Positions 1 to 14,400 of a stretch of 64,000 nucleotides of DNA are shown piece by piece. The number at the start of each line of letters is the position of its first letter. Positions within the stretch are counted from its first letter, which is position 1. Origin of the DNA: Lingula anatina (lineage: Eukaryota; Brachiopoda; Lingulata; Lingulida; Lingulidae); the NCBI RefSeq assembly GCF_001039355.2, contig NW_019775401.1, positions 124,001-188,000 on the forward strand, given 5' to 3'. The notes below the pieces were generated by a model. That model did not search any database. It worked only from the letters and a program-made list of their open reading frames with translations, and was not told the origin of the DNA. The translations under genes and the position numbers were made by a program.

Positions 1-895
1 CTAGATATACAGGTGATTTATTTCTCACTTATTATCAGTTATCATTATTATATAAAGAACTTGTTTTCATGGTCAGTGATTGATGTTAATTAATGTCAGG
101 TCTGATCTGTCTATTAAACCTGTATAAACTATAATCTACAGACTTTTTCATATCAAGTGGTATACTTAATCAATATGGCTGTACTGGTACACTTTAAGGA
201 CTGACAACTTAGGAGCATGCCTATTAAGTAAGAAAGTCTCCTAAATAGGAAACTGTACCACTTTATGTGAGAAAAGAACTAAGATATTTATGCTAGATGT
301 GAAAAGGTCTTTAAACTCGCTCAAGCTTTGTTGCATTGATAAAACTTATACCTTGGGCTCATGCAAACCTGAAAGCTTCTCATTTTAATCAAAGAATTAA
401 AAAGGTGTTTTTTTTTCATCTCTCAGTAAAGAGATGTTGACAAGTTGTGTAAAGGCATCAAATGTTCTGCTCTCCTGCACTCAGAAAATTTGTATTGAGA
501 TGTTTTCAAAATCAAAAAGCAAAAAGGAAACAAATTTGATGGAATCATAACATGTCAATGACTGATAATAAGCAGAAAAGTACAAAGGCAGATTGTATTA
601 CCTACATTTATTTTACTAACACGAGATTTAAAACTTTATTGTTAATAACCTGTAAGAGGATATATGCATTTCCAAAATTACACAAGAAAATAATGCAAAG
701 CTAAATTATTTTAAAGAACCCCTGTATGGAGTGGAAAGTGCCAGGATGACTTGCCTGGATATTCTGGGAAATGGAGGGTTATGAAATGGAAAACAAGACA
801 AGGGCACCTCGTTATTTATCAGATATACTGCGTAGAAATTAAGGTGAAATCTGTGATATTTTTAATTTTTTAATGTGTTTTAATCTTCAAAACAG

Positions 896-1011
896 CAAGT
901 GGTGCCAGAAATGGGATGTCTCCGCCAGACCGACCACTCAGCCAAGGAAACAGCTCCATTCGCTCGCTGACAGACATTGGCCTGGATTTAAACAGCTCCA
1001 ATGAGTCTCAG
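896..1011 (+). CDS. RhoGEF exon, redundant copy 1 of the exon at 5518-5633
   Basis: The acceptor AACAG and donor CAG/GTTAGT bound 116 nt (two bases, then 38 codons) encoding a Ser-rich stretch that starts SGARNGMSPPDRP and ends NSSNESQ. It differs from the second copy by one synonymous change (AGA versus AGG). It lies upstream of the exon that should precede it (3774-3982), so it is out of gene order and is probably the other haplotype. I do not count it in the protein. Confidence 0.8.
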
Positions 1012-1139
1012 GTTAGTAGAAATTTTGAGGAATAAGGTTTGTAAGTCAAATCTTTGGTCTATCTTAGTGCTTTTTTGTTGTCCTGCATTGTTAATCAATA
1101 CAACACACATAGTCACACATGCGCGTACATGCATGCAAG

Positions 1140-1143
<4 letters not shown>

Positions 1144-1194
<51 letters not shown>
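1144..1194. repeat. (CA)n microsatellite, longer allele
   Basis: An uninterrupted CA tract of 51 nt lies in the intron after the exon at 896. The paired tract at 5763-5799 is 37 nt. Confidence 0.95.
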
Positions 1195-1196
<2 letters not shown>

Positions 1197-2158
1197 TCCT
1201 TTTTCCCTTGAGTTAAAACTGCCCATCTAGAGGATGAAAATTAATATTTATATTAATATCTGCTAGCTTCTAGTATCAAGTTTACTGTTGAGGGATTTCG
1301 CAAGATACTTCTTTCAATACAGGGTGTATCTCACTGGGTTTGCAAGTGCTTTGCACACAGCAAGTTTAACAGAAAATATTCTCAACAGCCTGTTGCAACA
1401 TGCAACACTGCAGCATAAAACACACAATCTTCCTGTAATACTTACAGCAGGACCTGGCATTTTTCTGTTGGGATTCATGCATCTACGGTCTATTTGCATG
1501 TGCAGCAAGTTTCACGCCCCCATTCATCCCATGAGTAAACTCACCAGAAGAAGGAAAAGAACGTGTGCCTGGTACACATATCTCTTGATAGTCTTTATTA
1601 AATCTCTTCCTATGGTACATCTGCATGGCTGACAGTATTCGGATCCAGGGTTTGGTCCCACTGCAATCACTAATATGATTGTTTTGGTTTCTCTGTTGCA
1701 AGAGGAAACAAATATGTCCAAGGCTGCAGTATCTGTTTGCTGCTTGCAACATTAACTGGCCTCGAGTACGTTTGCAGATTATAGTCTGGTAGTGAAGAGA
1801 AAAAGCTATTTATATAATCAAATCAAAATATGATTAGTATTCTTTTATGTTATCACACAAATAAACTTGAGTTATTATATGTTTTTTAGATATTTCTTAT
1901 CCTTGCAAGACAAACTTAGACACCGGGATCTTTTGATTATAGCTAGTGTATATTCTATTAATTTTTTTCTCTAGTATCTTCTCTATATTTCACGTGGAAT
2001 TAGTGTGAACTGAAACCAGTCTGTTGCCTTTTAAAAACTTGTCAGCAGATACATCATCAGAATTCAAACTCACTGTCTCATATTAAAGATTTTTATGTAT
2101 GTTCAAAGCCAGTTGCACAGAGGATCTGTAATGGTATTTTATCAGCAAAATGATAGAG

Positions 2159-2159
2159 N
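2159..2159. other. Single unknown base (N) marking a contig junction
   Basis: The N separates duplicated sequence ending at 2158 from sequence that starts in the middle of an exon at 2160. It is better read as a join of unknown size than as one missing base. Confidence 0.8.
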
Positions 2160-2264
2160 TAAGAATGTTAAACCAAAACAACGTCGCTGGTCGCATCACG
2201 TGATGGGCATGTCTGTGGAGAAGCAGCAGTTTAGGAATAAATTACTGGCTGTCAGTGGGAAAAG
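2160..2264 (+). CDS. RhoGEF partial exon, cut at its 5' side by the assembly gap
   Basis: The open frame after the N reads KNVKPKQRRWSHHVMGMSVE and continues to a donor AAAAG/GTGGGT at 2264 (phase 2). The split codon AG+C joins in frame to 3774. The true exon start is lost at the N. The codon that spans the N cannot be read. No recognisable domain is present; the segment is basic and sits in the N-terminal half of the protein. Confidence 0.75.
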
Positions 2265-5200
2265 GTGGGTACTTTTTGAGAAATGATTGTAAAAGTTTGT
2301 GCTGTGGTAGGTGTTTGAATATCTTAATTTTTGATGAATTATTATGTAAAGCAATTATTATAATTAATTTAATCTCATTTTTTGTGCAAATCACATTCTG
2401 AAATTGAAGTTGTAAAAATAGAGAAAAGGAGAAAAAAGGTTCTCTGTCATCTAAAATTTAAAATTGAAATGCAGAATTGTTGCAGAAGTTTTGTATTACA
2501 AACTTTGAATGCAGAATAATATAAGTCAACCCACATGAAAACAAAGAGCCAGTGCACCTGATTTGTTGAACAAGCTGAGTGTAGAACACTTCAGCTGAGG
2601 ACATGGCCCCTGTTGGGGACACTCAGACACCAGATGGTTCTGGTTTGCTGTCTGGACTCGGGGGCTTTTTTTCCTTAATAAGCTTCACACTGAAGTATAA
2701 GTGATTTATGCGGAAAGAAAATTGGTTGAGTAGACTGACCTATTTCAATAGCTAGAGATATGTACCACTGTGTGGACTAAAACACACTTATTTTAAAATA
2801 TTGCCCCTCTTATACTTTTCAGCTGAAAAAGGCATATTGAGTTATTTTCATAACAGTTTTTCTTTAAGGTCTTGACTCACATTTGTACTTGACATATTAA
2901 GGCTACACACACTCTTCTTACTTTCCAAGATAATGTTTTGTTCATAATTCTTAATACTTTGTTTGGAAAAATTCTTAATAGTGTAGTGGGAACAGTATAG
3001 ATGTTGAATTTTGTTAAAGGTGATATTTGGAGTGTGTGACATAATACTATCTTCTAATAATTCTGTACACAAGTTGACTCACCTGTTCAAACTCCTGTTT
3101 GGTCTGTATGGGCAATAAATATGGGGGAGGACAAAGGTTATTTATTTAATTTGTTGAAATCTAATGGTACTAAGTTATATACAAAATGCTACAGTTGTGA
3201 CATCCAGTTTGCTTGCTATCTGTCTGTAATGTTATCAGGTAGGGCAATAGAGATAGCATTTTAAATAGATACAGGGTTTATAACATGGATAATGTCAAGG
3301 CATTTATATAGGTACATGCTTCATGACTAATTTGGGCATGAAATATGACAACAATAAATGGTTCAAAAGATTTAAGGTTGGGAGTTAACAAGTTTATGGC
3401 CTTGTATAGGTGTTGGTCACTAGAATTGTTAACCATTATCCGATCACCATTTTCATTTTGTGGTAAACTATTTTACTTGATGCCCAGTGGTAATACAATT
3501 TGATACAACTTTCTTAGCTCCAAGTATGGATAAGCCTGTGACAATCTTGAGCTGAATAATACACAATTATCTGTTTTGGATGAAAAAAGGGACCCAACTT
3601 ATGTTATCAAGAATGATTCTCTGTATGCAGTCTGGTCATCTGATGACCCAAGTTGGACCTGTTTCAAGGATCAGATTCCCTGTCTGAACACACCAATATA
3701 AATATAGATATATATTGACCACGGTACATATATCTAAATATGTCCACTTTATCTTATTGCCCTTGCTTTTCAGCATGAGTCTGAGCAGTCTAGACAGTGC
3801 AGCGGAGGAGTCAGAAGAGGAAGAGGGTTACATCCACAAACAATTGGGCAACCATAAGACATCGGCCTCCCTGTCCCCTGGTAGTAGCAGCAGTCTCAGT
3901 GCGGGCACTGATCTCACTGGCATGAACCCCAGGCATAGCTGGGCTGGCAGTTACACCACTGACATTATTGGGAGTCCTGAAGGTAGGTTTTCCCAGAAAC
4001 AATGACCTAAAGCTTTGGGAATACAAGTCTAACAAATCTATTAGGAAATCTGAATGTATAACTGTTGTGTTTAAGGTCCTCTAATCTTCTATATGGAACT
4101 GTGGGTCTTTGGTGTTTGCATTTGAAGGATGTTTTTAAAAGGTCCACTTGCATCTTTAAGCTTTTTATATAGGCATTTTACTGCCATCTATTAACCAATT
4201 ATGTAATCATGCCACCAGCATGTGTGCTACATAAATTTCCTTGTAGCCAACTGTACTACAGTTGTATTATTTTACTACCATGAGTTTTCAAAAGTCAGTG
4301 ACTTGAAAGACTACAATATGCCTCTTTATAACATCTGGCTATAATTCAGAGAAGGTATTACCTTTCATGTAAAAAAAAATTCAGCATCTTTTATGCATTT
4401 AAAATAAAATTTTTTAGAATGTTTTGTATTGCATATAAAATATTTTAGTTGATGTTATGAGTTGGGTTAATTTTTTTATTTTTTAAGTATTACACATTCT
4501 AGTCTATTAAAGTAATGGATTGTTAAAGTTTTGGACAGTGACTGATAGGGGGACTTGATATACAGGTGTCACATTGCAATTAACCTTGCATCCTATGGCA
4601 TTTGGGTTATGTTTAGATTTATCTCTCATTTATTATCAGTTATTATTATTACATAAAGAACTTGTTTTCATGGTCAGTGATTGATGTTAATTAATGTCAG
4701 GTCTGATCTGTGTATTAAACCTGTATAAACTATAATCTACAGACTTTTTCACATCAAGTTGTATACTTAATCAATACGGCTGTACTGGTACACTTTAGAC
4801 TGACAACTCAGGAGCATGCCTATTCAGTAAGAAAGTCTCCTAAATGGGAAACTTTACCGCTTTATGTGAGAAAAGACGTAAGATATTTATGCTACATGTG
4901 AAAAGGCCTTTAAACTGGCTCAAGCTTTGTTGCATTGATAAAACTTATTCCTTGGGCTCATGCAAACCTGAAAGCTTCTCATTTTAATCAAAGAATTAAA
5001 AAGGTGTTGTTTTTTTTCATCTCTCAGTAAAGAGATGTTGACAAGCTGTGTAAAGGCATCAAATGTTCTGCTCTCCTGCACTCAGAAAATGGCACGGAAA
5101 AGTTAGGAATTTGTATTGAAATGTTTTCAAAATCAAAAAGCAAAAAGGAAACAAATTTAATGGAATCATAACATGTCAGTGACTGATAATAAGCAGAAAC

Positions 5201-5760
5201 GTAAAAAAGGCAGATTGTATTACCTACATTTATTTTACTAACATGAGATTTAAAACTTTATTTTTAATAACCTGTAAGAGGATATATGCATTTCCAAAAT
5301 TACACAAGAAGATAATGCAAAGCTAAATTATTTTAAAGAACCCCTGTATGGAGTGGAAAGTGCCAGGATGGCTTGCCTGGATATTCTGGGAAATGGAGGG
5401 TTATGAAATGGAAAACAAGACAAGGGCACCTCGTTATTTATCAAATATACTGCGTAGAAATTAAGGTGAAATCTGTGATATTTTTAATTTTTTAATGTGT
5501 CTTAATCTTCAAAACAGCAAGTGGTGCCAGGAATGGGATGTCTCCGCCAGACCGACCACTCAGCCAAGGAAACAGCTCCATTCGCTCGCTGACAGACATT
5601 GGCCTGGATTTAAACAGCTCCAATGAGTCTCAGGTTAGTAGAAATTTCGAGGAATAAGGTTTGTAAGTCAAATCTTTGGTCTATCATAGTGCTTTTTGTT
5701 TTCCTGCATTGTTAATTAATATAGCACACATAGTCACACATGTGCGTACATGCATGCAAG

Positions 5761-5801
<41 letters not shown>

Positions 5802-8450
5802 TCCTTTTTCCCTTGAGTTAAAACTGCCCATCTGGAGGATAAAAATTAATATTTATATTAATATCTGCTAGCTTATTGTTTCAAGTTTACTGTTGAGGGA
5901 TTTCGCAAGATACTTCTTTCAATACAGGGTATATCTCACTGGGTTTGCAAGTGTTTTGCACACAGCAAGTTTAACAGAAAATATTCTCAACAGCCTGTTG
6001 CAACATGCAACACTGCACCATAAAACACACAATCTTTCTGTAATACTTACAGCAGGACCTGGCATTTTTTCTGTTGGGATTCATGTATCTACGGTCTATT
6101 TGCATGTGCAGCAAGTTTCACGCCCCCATTCATCCCATGAGTAAACTCACCAGAAGTAGGAAAAGAACGTGTGCCTGGTACACATATCTCTTGATAGTCT
6201 TTATTAAATCTCTTCCTATGGTACATCTGCATGGCTGACAGTATTCGGATCCAGGGTTTGGTCCCACTGCAATCACTAATATGATTGTTTTGGTTTCTCT
6301 GTTACAAGAGGAAACAAATATGTCCAAGGCTGCAGTATCTGTTTGCTGCTTGCAACATTAACTAGCCCTGAGTACGTTTGCAGATTATAGTCTGGTAGTG
6401 AAGAGAAAAAGCTATTTATATAATCAAATCAAAATATTATTAGTATTCTTTTATGTTATCACACAAATAAACTTGAGTTATTATATATTTTTTTAGATAT
6501 TTCTTATCCTTGCAAGACAAACTTAGAAATAGACAGCGGGATCTTTTGATTATAGCTAGTGTATATTCTATTAATTTTTTTTCTCTAGTATCTTCTCCTC
6601 TATATTTCACGTGGAATTAGTGTGAACTGAAACCAGTCTTTTGCCTTTTAAAAACTTGTCAGCAGATATATCATCAGAAATTGAACTCACTGTCTCATAT
6701 TAATGATTTTTATGTATGTTCAAAGCCAGTTGCTCAGAGGATCTATAATGGTATTTTATCAGCAAAATGATAGAGGATGATTTTAGATAAGATTATAGGA
6801 AGGCCCATTTAAATCCTCCCTTCCAACCTCACTTTACCCTTTCTCTCTGCTGTATCAGTTGCATAAATAGGCATTTTTCACAAATAGATTTAATAGAATG
6901 GATACATTATGATGGTACCTAGATTCCTCATCAGAATTGGTGACAGTTCAAGTTGCCAAGTAAACTGCCTTGTGATAGTTGCCATATATATATATACCCT
7001 AGATAACCTAGGCTTGTTCCCAAGGGACCCTCCTCAATAATAGACTTGTAAGTAGTGGCTAGATTGCCATTTCAGCACAATCGATAAAAGGCTGAGCACC
7101 ATCCACAACAGGAAATTGAGAGTTCTCAGAAAGGCCTGCAATCTGTATATTACGCAGCTTGGATTTTGTTTCTGTCCTTGGTTTGAAAGTCTGTCTAGGA
7201 CCCAGCAATTAGCCCTGATCTATAGGGAGGTTTAGTTGAATGACCAGGCAAATTTATTTCTCTTCTTTGAAGCAACCTGGTGAACAGTAGAATTCTCCTT
7301 CAGCCTTGCAAACTTTGACATTGTGCTCTAGTGCAGGAACTGTGAGCTGATAGTCCCGGAGCTTCCAGTATGATCTAAGCACATAGTTTGTTAGTCATAT
7401 CAGGCTGGCTTTGTGGGCTGTTATGGTCAGTTTTATTCTTCAGAAATTGGGATGGAAGGATACAGAATTGAAAACCAGTTGCGATGTACAGAAGGTGGGT
7501 AATTCTGATAGGGAATAGATGGATTGGAGGGTAGAAAATTTAAAGAAGACTAGAATTATATTGAGTTAGAAATATAGAATAATCTAACATCATTTGCTGG
7601 AGTGGCATTCATTGATCTTCCATTCAGTGTCAGTGATAAAGTGTGCATATTTCTTCTGCGCTGGAAGGTGAATACATATGCCCTTGCTTTGATTTTTTTC
7701 ATGATGAATAAATGTTGGAGGGTTTTTGGAAATAGGTAATGTGATTTTTATGAATGGACTCGAGAAGATATTGCTTCCAAGAAAGGTGTTTCAAATGAAA
7801 TTTGTTTGTTGTCAGACCTGAAGTATCTGTTCATCCAGTTTGTGTTCAGAGTGGAAAACCAAGAATCTGTAGGATATTATATTTTCTAAGGTGCTCTGTG
7901 CCTGTAGGTTAGCTTTTGGAACACATTGCAGTGCCCCCCCCCCCCCCCCCCCCCCAGCAGACTTACAGGGAAATTTACAGATAATGGGCTCAAAATCTGC
8001 TGTCAAATATTTTAGCAGTTCTGAGTAATTCTCAGTTTAATTAATTCTAAACAATTTTCTGTCATTTTGTACTATGACTTACGTTTCTAGTCTTTTAAGA
8101 TTGTTATAAAAGGCAAGGTACTTTTGGAATAGAAGATTGATACTCAAAAGCTTTTAGATTTAGATTTTTTGGAACATCTAAGACTTATACATTTGCAGGG
8201 TTTAAGAATAAAAATATTTTTGAAAATTTGTATAGTTAAAATAAGATTGAGCTGGCTGCTCTCAGTATCAAAACACAATGCTTTCCTCAGCAAGTGAAAG
8301 AACATGATTTCTTTCACGTATCTTTTATTCCTTGCAATTACAATTTTTTATCACCCATGAACCAAATTGACACAGAATGGTGTTTGTCTCACTGCAGAAG
8401 CCATGTGTTATGAAACTTTACAGGGGAGAGACATGTCCAATGGAAGATCA

Positions 8451-8486
<36 letters not shown>

Positions 8487-11400
8487 CAGGAAGAGGTTAG
8501 CAAGAGAGCTTGGCATGTTTGTATGTTAAAGGGATGGGGAGGTTGTGCATGTTATCCCAATTTTGACTTTTGTTTGGTATGATGCCATTGATCTGAACAT
8601 TAAGATTACTTATACATGTTATACAGCGTTTCTTTTCCAAGCATACGAAAATCCTACTGGTAATATTAAAATATTTATTTCTTTGCTTCACTTGTTTACC
8701 TTGTTTGTTTGGCACCATATTTTAAGTTAACTTGGAGTTTTGAGTTTCTTATAACAGGGTCTTCCTTTTAACCTTACTGCATTACTCAAAGAAAAAAGAT
8801 TCAATCCAGTTCATATTTATTATTTTCTTTTCATCCTCAGTGACCTGCCACTTAATATTTCACCTGTCAAAAGAGCTGGTACCCATTTGAAAAGGTTTGC
8901 AATTTTTCTAGGTCTCTAAGGTGCAATCTGCATGACCGAGGAAAAAGCAAAGGTGGATTATTGATTTACCTTTGCAACTTTGCCAACCATCAGTAGGATT
9001 TGATAAAAATTGGACATAAACTTTAGATTGGGCTGATGGCACCCTCTGGTGTGTTTTCTTGGAACCTTATTGAAATTCTGTGATGTAGGAGCATAAAATG
9101 ACTTCAATAAATCCAAGGTGGCCATTCTATGCTGTCTGAGTGCTGAGAAAGTACTGGACTTCCTTTCTCTGTATTTTGTAATCACAATCTCATTCCCTGC
9201 TTAATCCACATTCAGTGAACTGGCTAATATTGATTTCTACAACATATCCTGTTATTATATTTGATGCCCCATTAATGGACCATGTCACGGAGAAGGATTC
9301 ACAGAAAATGGCCATGATTTCACTGGATTTTACATAAAAGAAACCATTTACAGAAGTGGTTTACATACAGCCAGTTGATAAACTTTGCTGAGGATATGGT
9401 AAGTCTGTTGGTCAAAGAACAGGACTACTTTAAAGATCACTTGGACATCCAGAGAAGCTTTCCACTGCTGGCTGTAGTATATAAGGCATGGTAATAGGTT
9501 TATTTTTAAAGAGAAAAATATCTTTATGTCTGTGCAGTGACAGGGAGACCAGTGGCCCATAGAGTCTGCAACCTCTTTAAAAATATTTCAACAAGATCTC
9601 AGTAGTTCCATGTTCTTTTTTTCCTGCATTCCACGGGGCTTGATGCATCTTGATGCACCAGTTTGAGACATGTTCCATAGCACTTGGAGGTAGATCTAGT
9701 GGTGATGAACCATGGTGTTTGGAACCCTCTTAAACTGGCAGGTTAATCGCTGTAGACATGCACTTTTCGGGTAAATTTCACTCTAGATTTAGGAGGCCAT
9801 TTGTTGAGAATTTACCTTGCCTGCCCATTCAGACTTAGCTGTCATTTTTACACCTGCCAAAGGACTGAAGAAGCACTGGGATGCCTTGCTCTGTGGATTC
9901 TGCTGTCAGATCAGATCAGGTTCCATGTGTATTTTTTCTTTAAAAAAAGCATTTTACTTAATAAAAAGACTCCCCCCTTACAACCCTTAGTCTAATTGGA
10001 CTCTGAACTGAACAGGTTCTTATTTTTGACTGCTGCCAAGATGGGTTTGAGAAATTTCTTCAGACTTTTTATGATGCTTTATGGAGCTGGAAATGTCTGT
10101 CCTGTTAAGGGAAGAAACCACCTGCAACTAGCTGCTGGTGGGTAGAAATAATCACTCTTATCTACTGTAGCAGTATTCAGTCTATGGTTTCTTGTTAATT
10201 ATTACCCCTGACTTTTAATTACCCGTAATGGGAGCTGATCACCTGTGTGCCCTCTAGAAAGAAATATGTATGTGACCTTTTCTGCTGTAGTCTGGTGGAT
10301 ATGCTAAGTGGCTTTTATTTATTGGCAGGTCAAAATTGCTTGGATTTGACATTCTGGTTGATGTAAAGTTAGATTGTATTATCTATAATATAGGCACTTA
10401 ACCAGTGAACTTTCAGGCAATTCAGACTAAGTGGTTCATGAAGAGGGATATGCGTTGTCAATACAAGCTATTTTGAACAGTGTCTGTGTGATAATATGGG
10501 TTCAATGGTTGATGTACACTTGCTGCACGTATAGCTGAGAAATGGTTGTGCCCTGTCACTGGTAGAAGAGCTGTATGTAAGTGCGCACTGTCCTCAGGCC
10601 GTCAAAACACTATTTATTTTGTTTTTGTACTGATTAATTGATTGATTGATGGCCAAGTTAAAAGGACAATCATTTGAATAAAAGTCATATTAAAAGAATA
10701 AGACTGTTGTATATGTGATTTCAGGAATTGTAAGGGCATTAAATGTCTCAGTAGCTATCAGCATATATAGCTTGAACATCTTGAGCTGTGGCTAGCTAGA
10801 GATAAGACGGAAGTTTATTAATTTGCCAGTTTGCTAATGAACAATTACTACACATAAATGGATTGAATTAGAATCTAATGAGACATATTTGCCAAGTTAC
10901 AGGACTAGTGATTTTTAAGCATGTTTTTGTAATTCTGTTGTTTGGCTATAAGATTATATTAATCTATAGGGATTTTATACAATTAATGAAATTGATCAAT
11001 GTAAATAAAAAGACTGGCGAATAAACTTCTTTCCTTGGCATATGAGACCTTTGGCTTATTTGCTGCCCTTCACCATTCCAATACATGTGAAACACTGAAA
11101 TTATCTGTAGTTGCTTGGTAATTGCATGTTCTTGGCAGCCAGTTTACTTTATTTCCTCTGCCAATGATCTTTCAAGATGTTCTGCTTACAAAAGGACGCA
11201 AGGATCAATATGTACAGTTCACAATGTAGTCTGACTCCTTGTGTACTTTCAGCCCCCCTCCCATTCTTATGGTGTAGGGGCAGTTTATTGGCACAAAAAA
11301 AAAAAAAAAGTGTTAAGAACTTTGACTGTGCTTTCTACTCTATCCTTACTGTCTTATGTCAGATGATGTCTATACATTCATTCAAAACACACTTTAAAGT

Positions 11401-14400
11401 TTTGGAAAGTACTTCATTATCATTGGTCTAATGAAAAGCTTCAAGCATAATTTTACATCAAATGAAATACATATGTTTTTGAACATGGTATATTTTAGGA
11501 ATGTGAATGTGATGGTTATCAATGACAAAAATTGTTTTATTTTGGTAGAAATATATTTCTCCTAAATACTGGTGTGCTGAAAATTATACAATTGTAAAGT
11601 GATATATGATGTTTTAAGTGTCATCTTGTTTTAATGTCTAAGAAAACTTTTTCTCTGTTATTTCAGAAGGATGCTATGGCTCCAAACCAGACCAATGTCT
11701 CTACCACAGCTACTAGTAATCCCCCCATGTCTGTGAGGACACCCAAACAGAAAAATGTGACTCTTTTGCAGCAGTCCAAGATGTCTGTCTCCACTCCATC
11801 TCTGTCTTCTGTAAAGGAAGGAGAAGGTATGGACATTTGCCACTTTATTTTCCCTCTCATATGCCAGGGTTTCATTGATGCATTTTGACTTTCTGGTTGG
11901 AATCGATTTAGATATAATGATTCATGTGCAATACTGGTAATGTACGTTGTGCTGTTTAAATTATTGAAAGACAAAAATGGGATGAATTATTAAAGATGCT
12001 GTTAACTTTGAAATTAAAGCATGTTGAAACAAAGTTTAATTCCTCTAGTAAGTTATCCGATCAGTTAAATCATTGTCGTTTATGTGTAATTACTGGTACT
12101 TCAGTTGCAGATTGTCGGAGATCTGGCACGTTCAATGAAGGGCATATCACAAAGGAAGAGGCCTTGTAAGTAACTGGTCTTCTCTGTTGTCACTCTCCCT
12201 GTCTGCTCTAACTCCATAACCTAGAATTCTTTAAAATGCATTTCCTTAGTTCCAGATTTAATTGTGATGTATTTTTTATTATTGTGTGACTCTTGATTTT
12301 GTTTAGTTTGCTTTTTCTCCCCTTTTAGATTTACTTTAGAAAGTCTTATTTATCTCACTATTTCTTTATTATTCACCACGTAGTAGCTATTTGATTATTT
12401 TTTTGATAACTTAATTAATGATTGTTTGTTTGTATGTGGTGTATTTTGTCAATCAGTGACAAGTATGATACAGCTTTTATTAGGGGGTCTCTGCAGAATT
12501 TGAATGATTTCGCTGATTGTCACTTCCTGTACACTATTATTGAATAACAAAGAAAAATTTGTTTTCAAAAATCTTGTCATATTATATCTGTATGTTTAGC
12601 AACTTTCAGTTGAAATTAATATGGGTGTACAAGTTGATCTTTTAGATTCCAAAATCCACTCTACCTTGTTAGTCCCTAAAATGAGGGATGTGTATTTTAC
12701 TTATTGCATAAAAAGATGAGCGAGCTGTATGTTGCTGAACTGCAGTGACTTAAATTGACCCTTCTTTCAATTTTATTTTCTTTAACATAAATAGCACTGA
12801 GAAGCAGAGTCATGTAACAATTCGAAAGCTAGTAGAAGAACACGAGTGAGTGATGCCCTTCACCTTTCCTTTTATCTGTTATACTCAATGCAGCTTAAAA
12901 GGCTGATGCTCAAGGGATGTGCCTTTATATTTTCTGTTTTAACATTATCCATTGATGACTGATAAAATTTGCTAATGTATTGCCAGCCATGTTGAAGAAA
13001 GTTTTATCATAATGTCTCAGCATTTTGTTGCAAGGAGATAATTAGGAATGTAGTTATTGCTTTATAACTTTCAACAGATGTATTGAAATGGATTTCCCAA
13101 TTTTTTTTTTTTTTTCTTTTTTTTTACAAAATCTTAGTATAAGTGAGGTAGCACATTTTGGTGATTAGCAAAAATTATCAATTTTTAGAAAAAAAAATTG
13201 AGAAATGTCACTGAAAACTGTTACCGTCAGTGTCTCCATAAAGCACCATTATGACTATATATGTATGTTCTGTATAAAGGCAACATTCCCATTAGCATCT
13301 CTTTTGCTGTATTGTATTTGTCACTTTTCACTTCACTTCTTGCTTTTGCTTGTTAGATTCTTCGTTTTTACTTTTGTCATCTAGTTTTTCTTTTGACTTG
13401 CTTTCTGACCATGCTAGCTTTTAAATGTATAACAACAGTTAATAAATATATAAATATATATTGGTATGTCTTATAACAGATATATTGACATTACTTTTAT
13501 GAAATGTGATATCCATGCTTTTAGAAGGCCTGTCAGAAATTATTATTAAATCTTATTGCAGCTGGACTCCTGTCTGTCATCCATTGATTTCCACTTCCTG
13601 TCATTATAGAAATGTAGATGAAGCTATTTTATTGTTATACAAAATCTGTATTATTATGGATTCCTGCTTATCAGTCTATAGTTCATTACAGTTTATTGAA
13701 TTGTCATTTGTGAACAATCTGGTAGAATTATAACATGCCAAAAGAAATAATTCTGAAACAAATTCCTTGCAACCATTCAAAACAGGTGGAATTTTTTTTT
13801 TTTTTTTTTTTTTGTAATTGGGTTTGGAATTTTGCATTTTTTGATATGCTTTGTTTAGCAGAAATTACATAGCCTTTTTTAAATGTATTGATATGTGGTC
13901 AAAGGGAAAAAAAGCATTCTGCATTTAATTGACTTGCTAGTAATTAATGTCATATAAATTTAACGATGGGGCATCCAAGGTGCCATTGCTCTACTCTGTC
14001 GCCACGTTTTTCAGCTTGTTTTAAAAATGCTTTGCAAAGTCACAAGTGTATTTAATAAACTCAGGTGCTGTGGACATACAGTCAGAAATTTATGCCCTTC
14101 CCAACCAATGAAAACATGATTCACACCAATCAAATACCTGGATTCCAAGAATGTTAATCCAGAACTTTCCCAGAGGCCTTTGAGCGACTATGTAATAATA
14201 GCAGACCTTGAGCTACAAACATATTCCTTGACTTACTTTGATGACTTTTCCTTGCCTCCTATGTTCGTAAATAGCCTGGGTGCATATGAAGTTATTTGAC
14301 ATGAAGGCACGATTGCCAATCCTTGTGTTAGGAGGGATACATGAACTTAATAAAAAAAGTTCAGAGAGAAAGAGTATCCTTGTTTCCTTGACTTGGCGCA

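Larger units (their letters stand above)
1..2158. repeat. Allelic-looking copy of 4557-6775 (probable false duplication, copy 1)
   Basis: This block matches 4557-6775 along its whole length, including the 116-nt exon, the CA microsatellite and the flanking intron. Differences are scattered SNPs (about 4% in the stretch I compared near 61-210), a roughly 50-nt insertion in copy 2 near 4568, a roughly 17-nt insertion near 5091 and a CA tract of 51 versus 37 nt. It stops exactly at the single N at 2159. This is the pattern of two haplotype contigs left end to end. Confidence 0.85.
4557..6775. repeat. Allelic-looking copy of 1-2158 (copy 2, in the correct gene order)
   Basis: This is the partner of 1-2158. 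It sits in the position that makes sense for the gene: after the exon at 3774-3982 and before the exon at 11667. The homology ends at 6775, where copy 1 meets the N. The sequence continuing past 6775 is unique in this window. Confidence 0.85.
6776..11666 (+). other. RhoGEF intron, non-coding, homopolymer tracts only
   Basis: This is the unique part of the intron between 5633 and 11666. It holds a run of 22 C (7934-7955), a run of 32 T (8453-8484) and a short GATT repeat near 10635. I checked open frames on both strands and none resembles a protein or has splice sites that fit the phase of the neighbouring exons. Confidence 0.65.

Noticed and set aside
988-1216. Cys-Val or Thr-His repeat peptides from open frames over the CA and GT tracts (also 38938-39250, 44872-45078)
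   Set aside because: These are translations of dinucleotide microsatellites, not proteins.
1288-1752. Open frames on both strands repeated at 5893-6327
   Set aside because: They repeat only because the block 1-2158 is duplicated. Neither strand shows a domain, and frames are broken differently in the two copies.
8453-8500. Poly-T plus CAG as a strong splice acceptor
   Set aside because: No exon in the required phase 0 with a fitting donor follows before 11667, and the direct join 5633-11667 is in frame.
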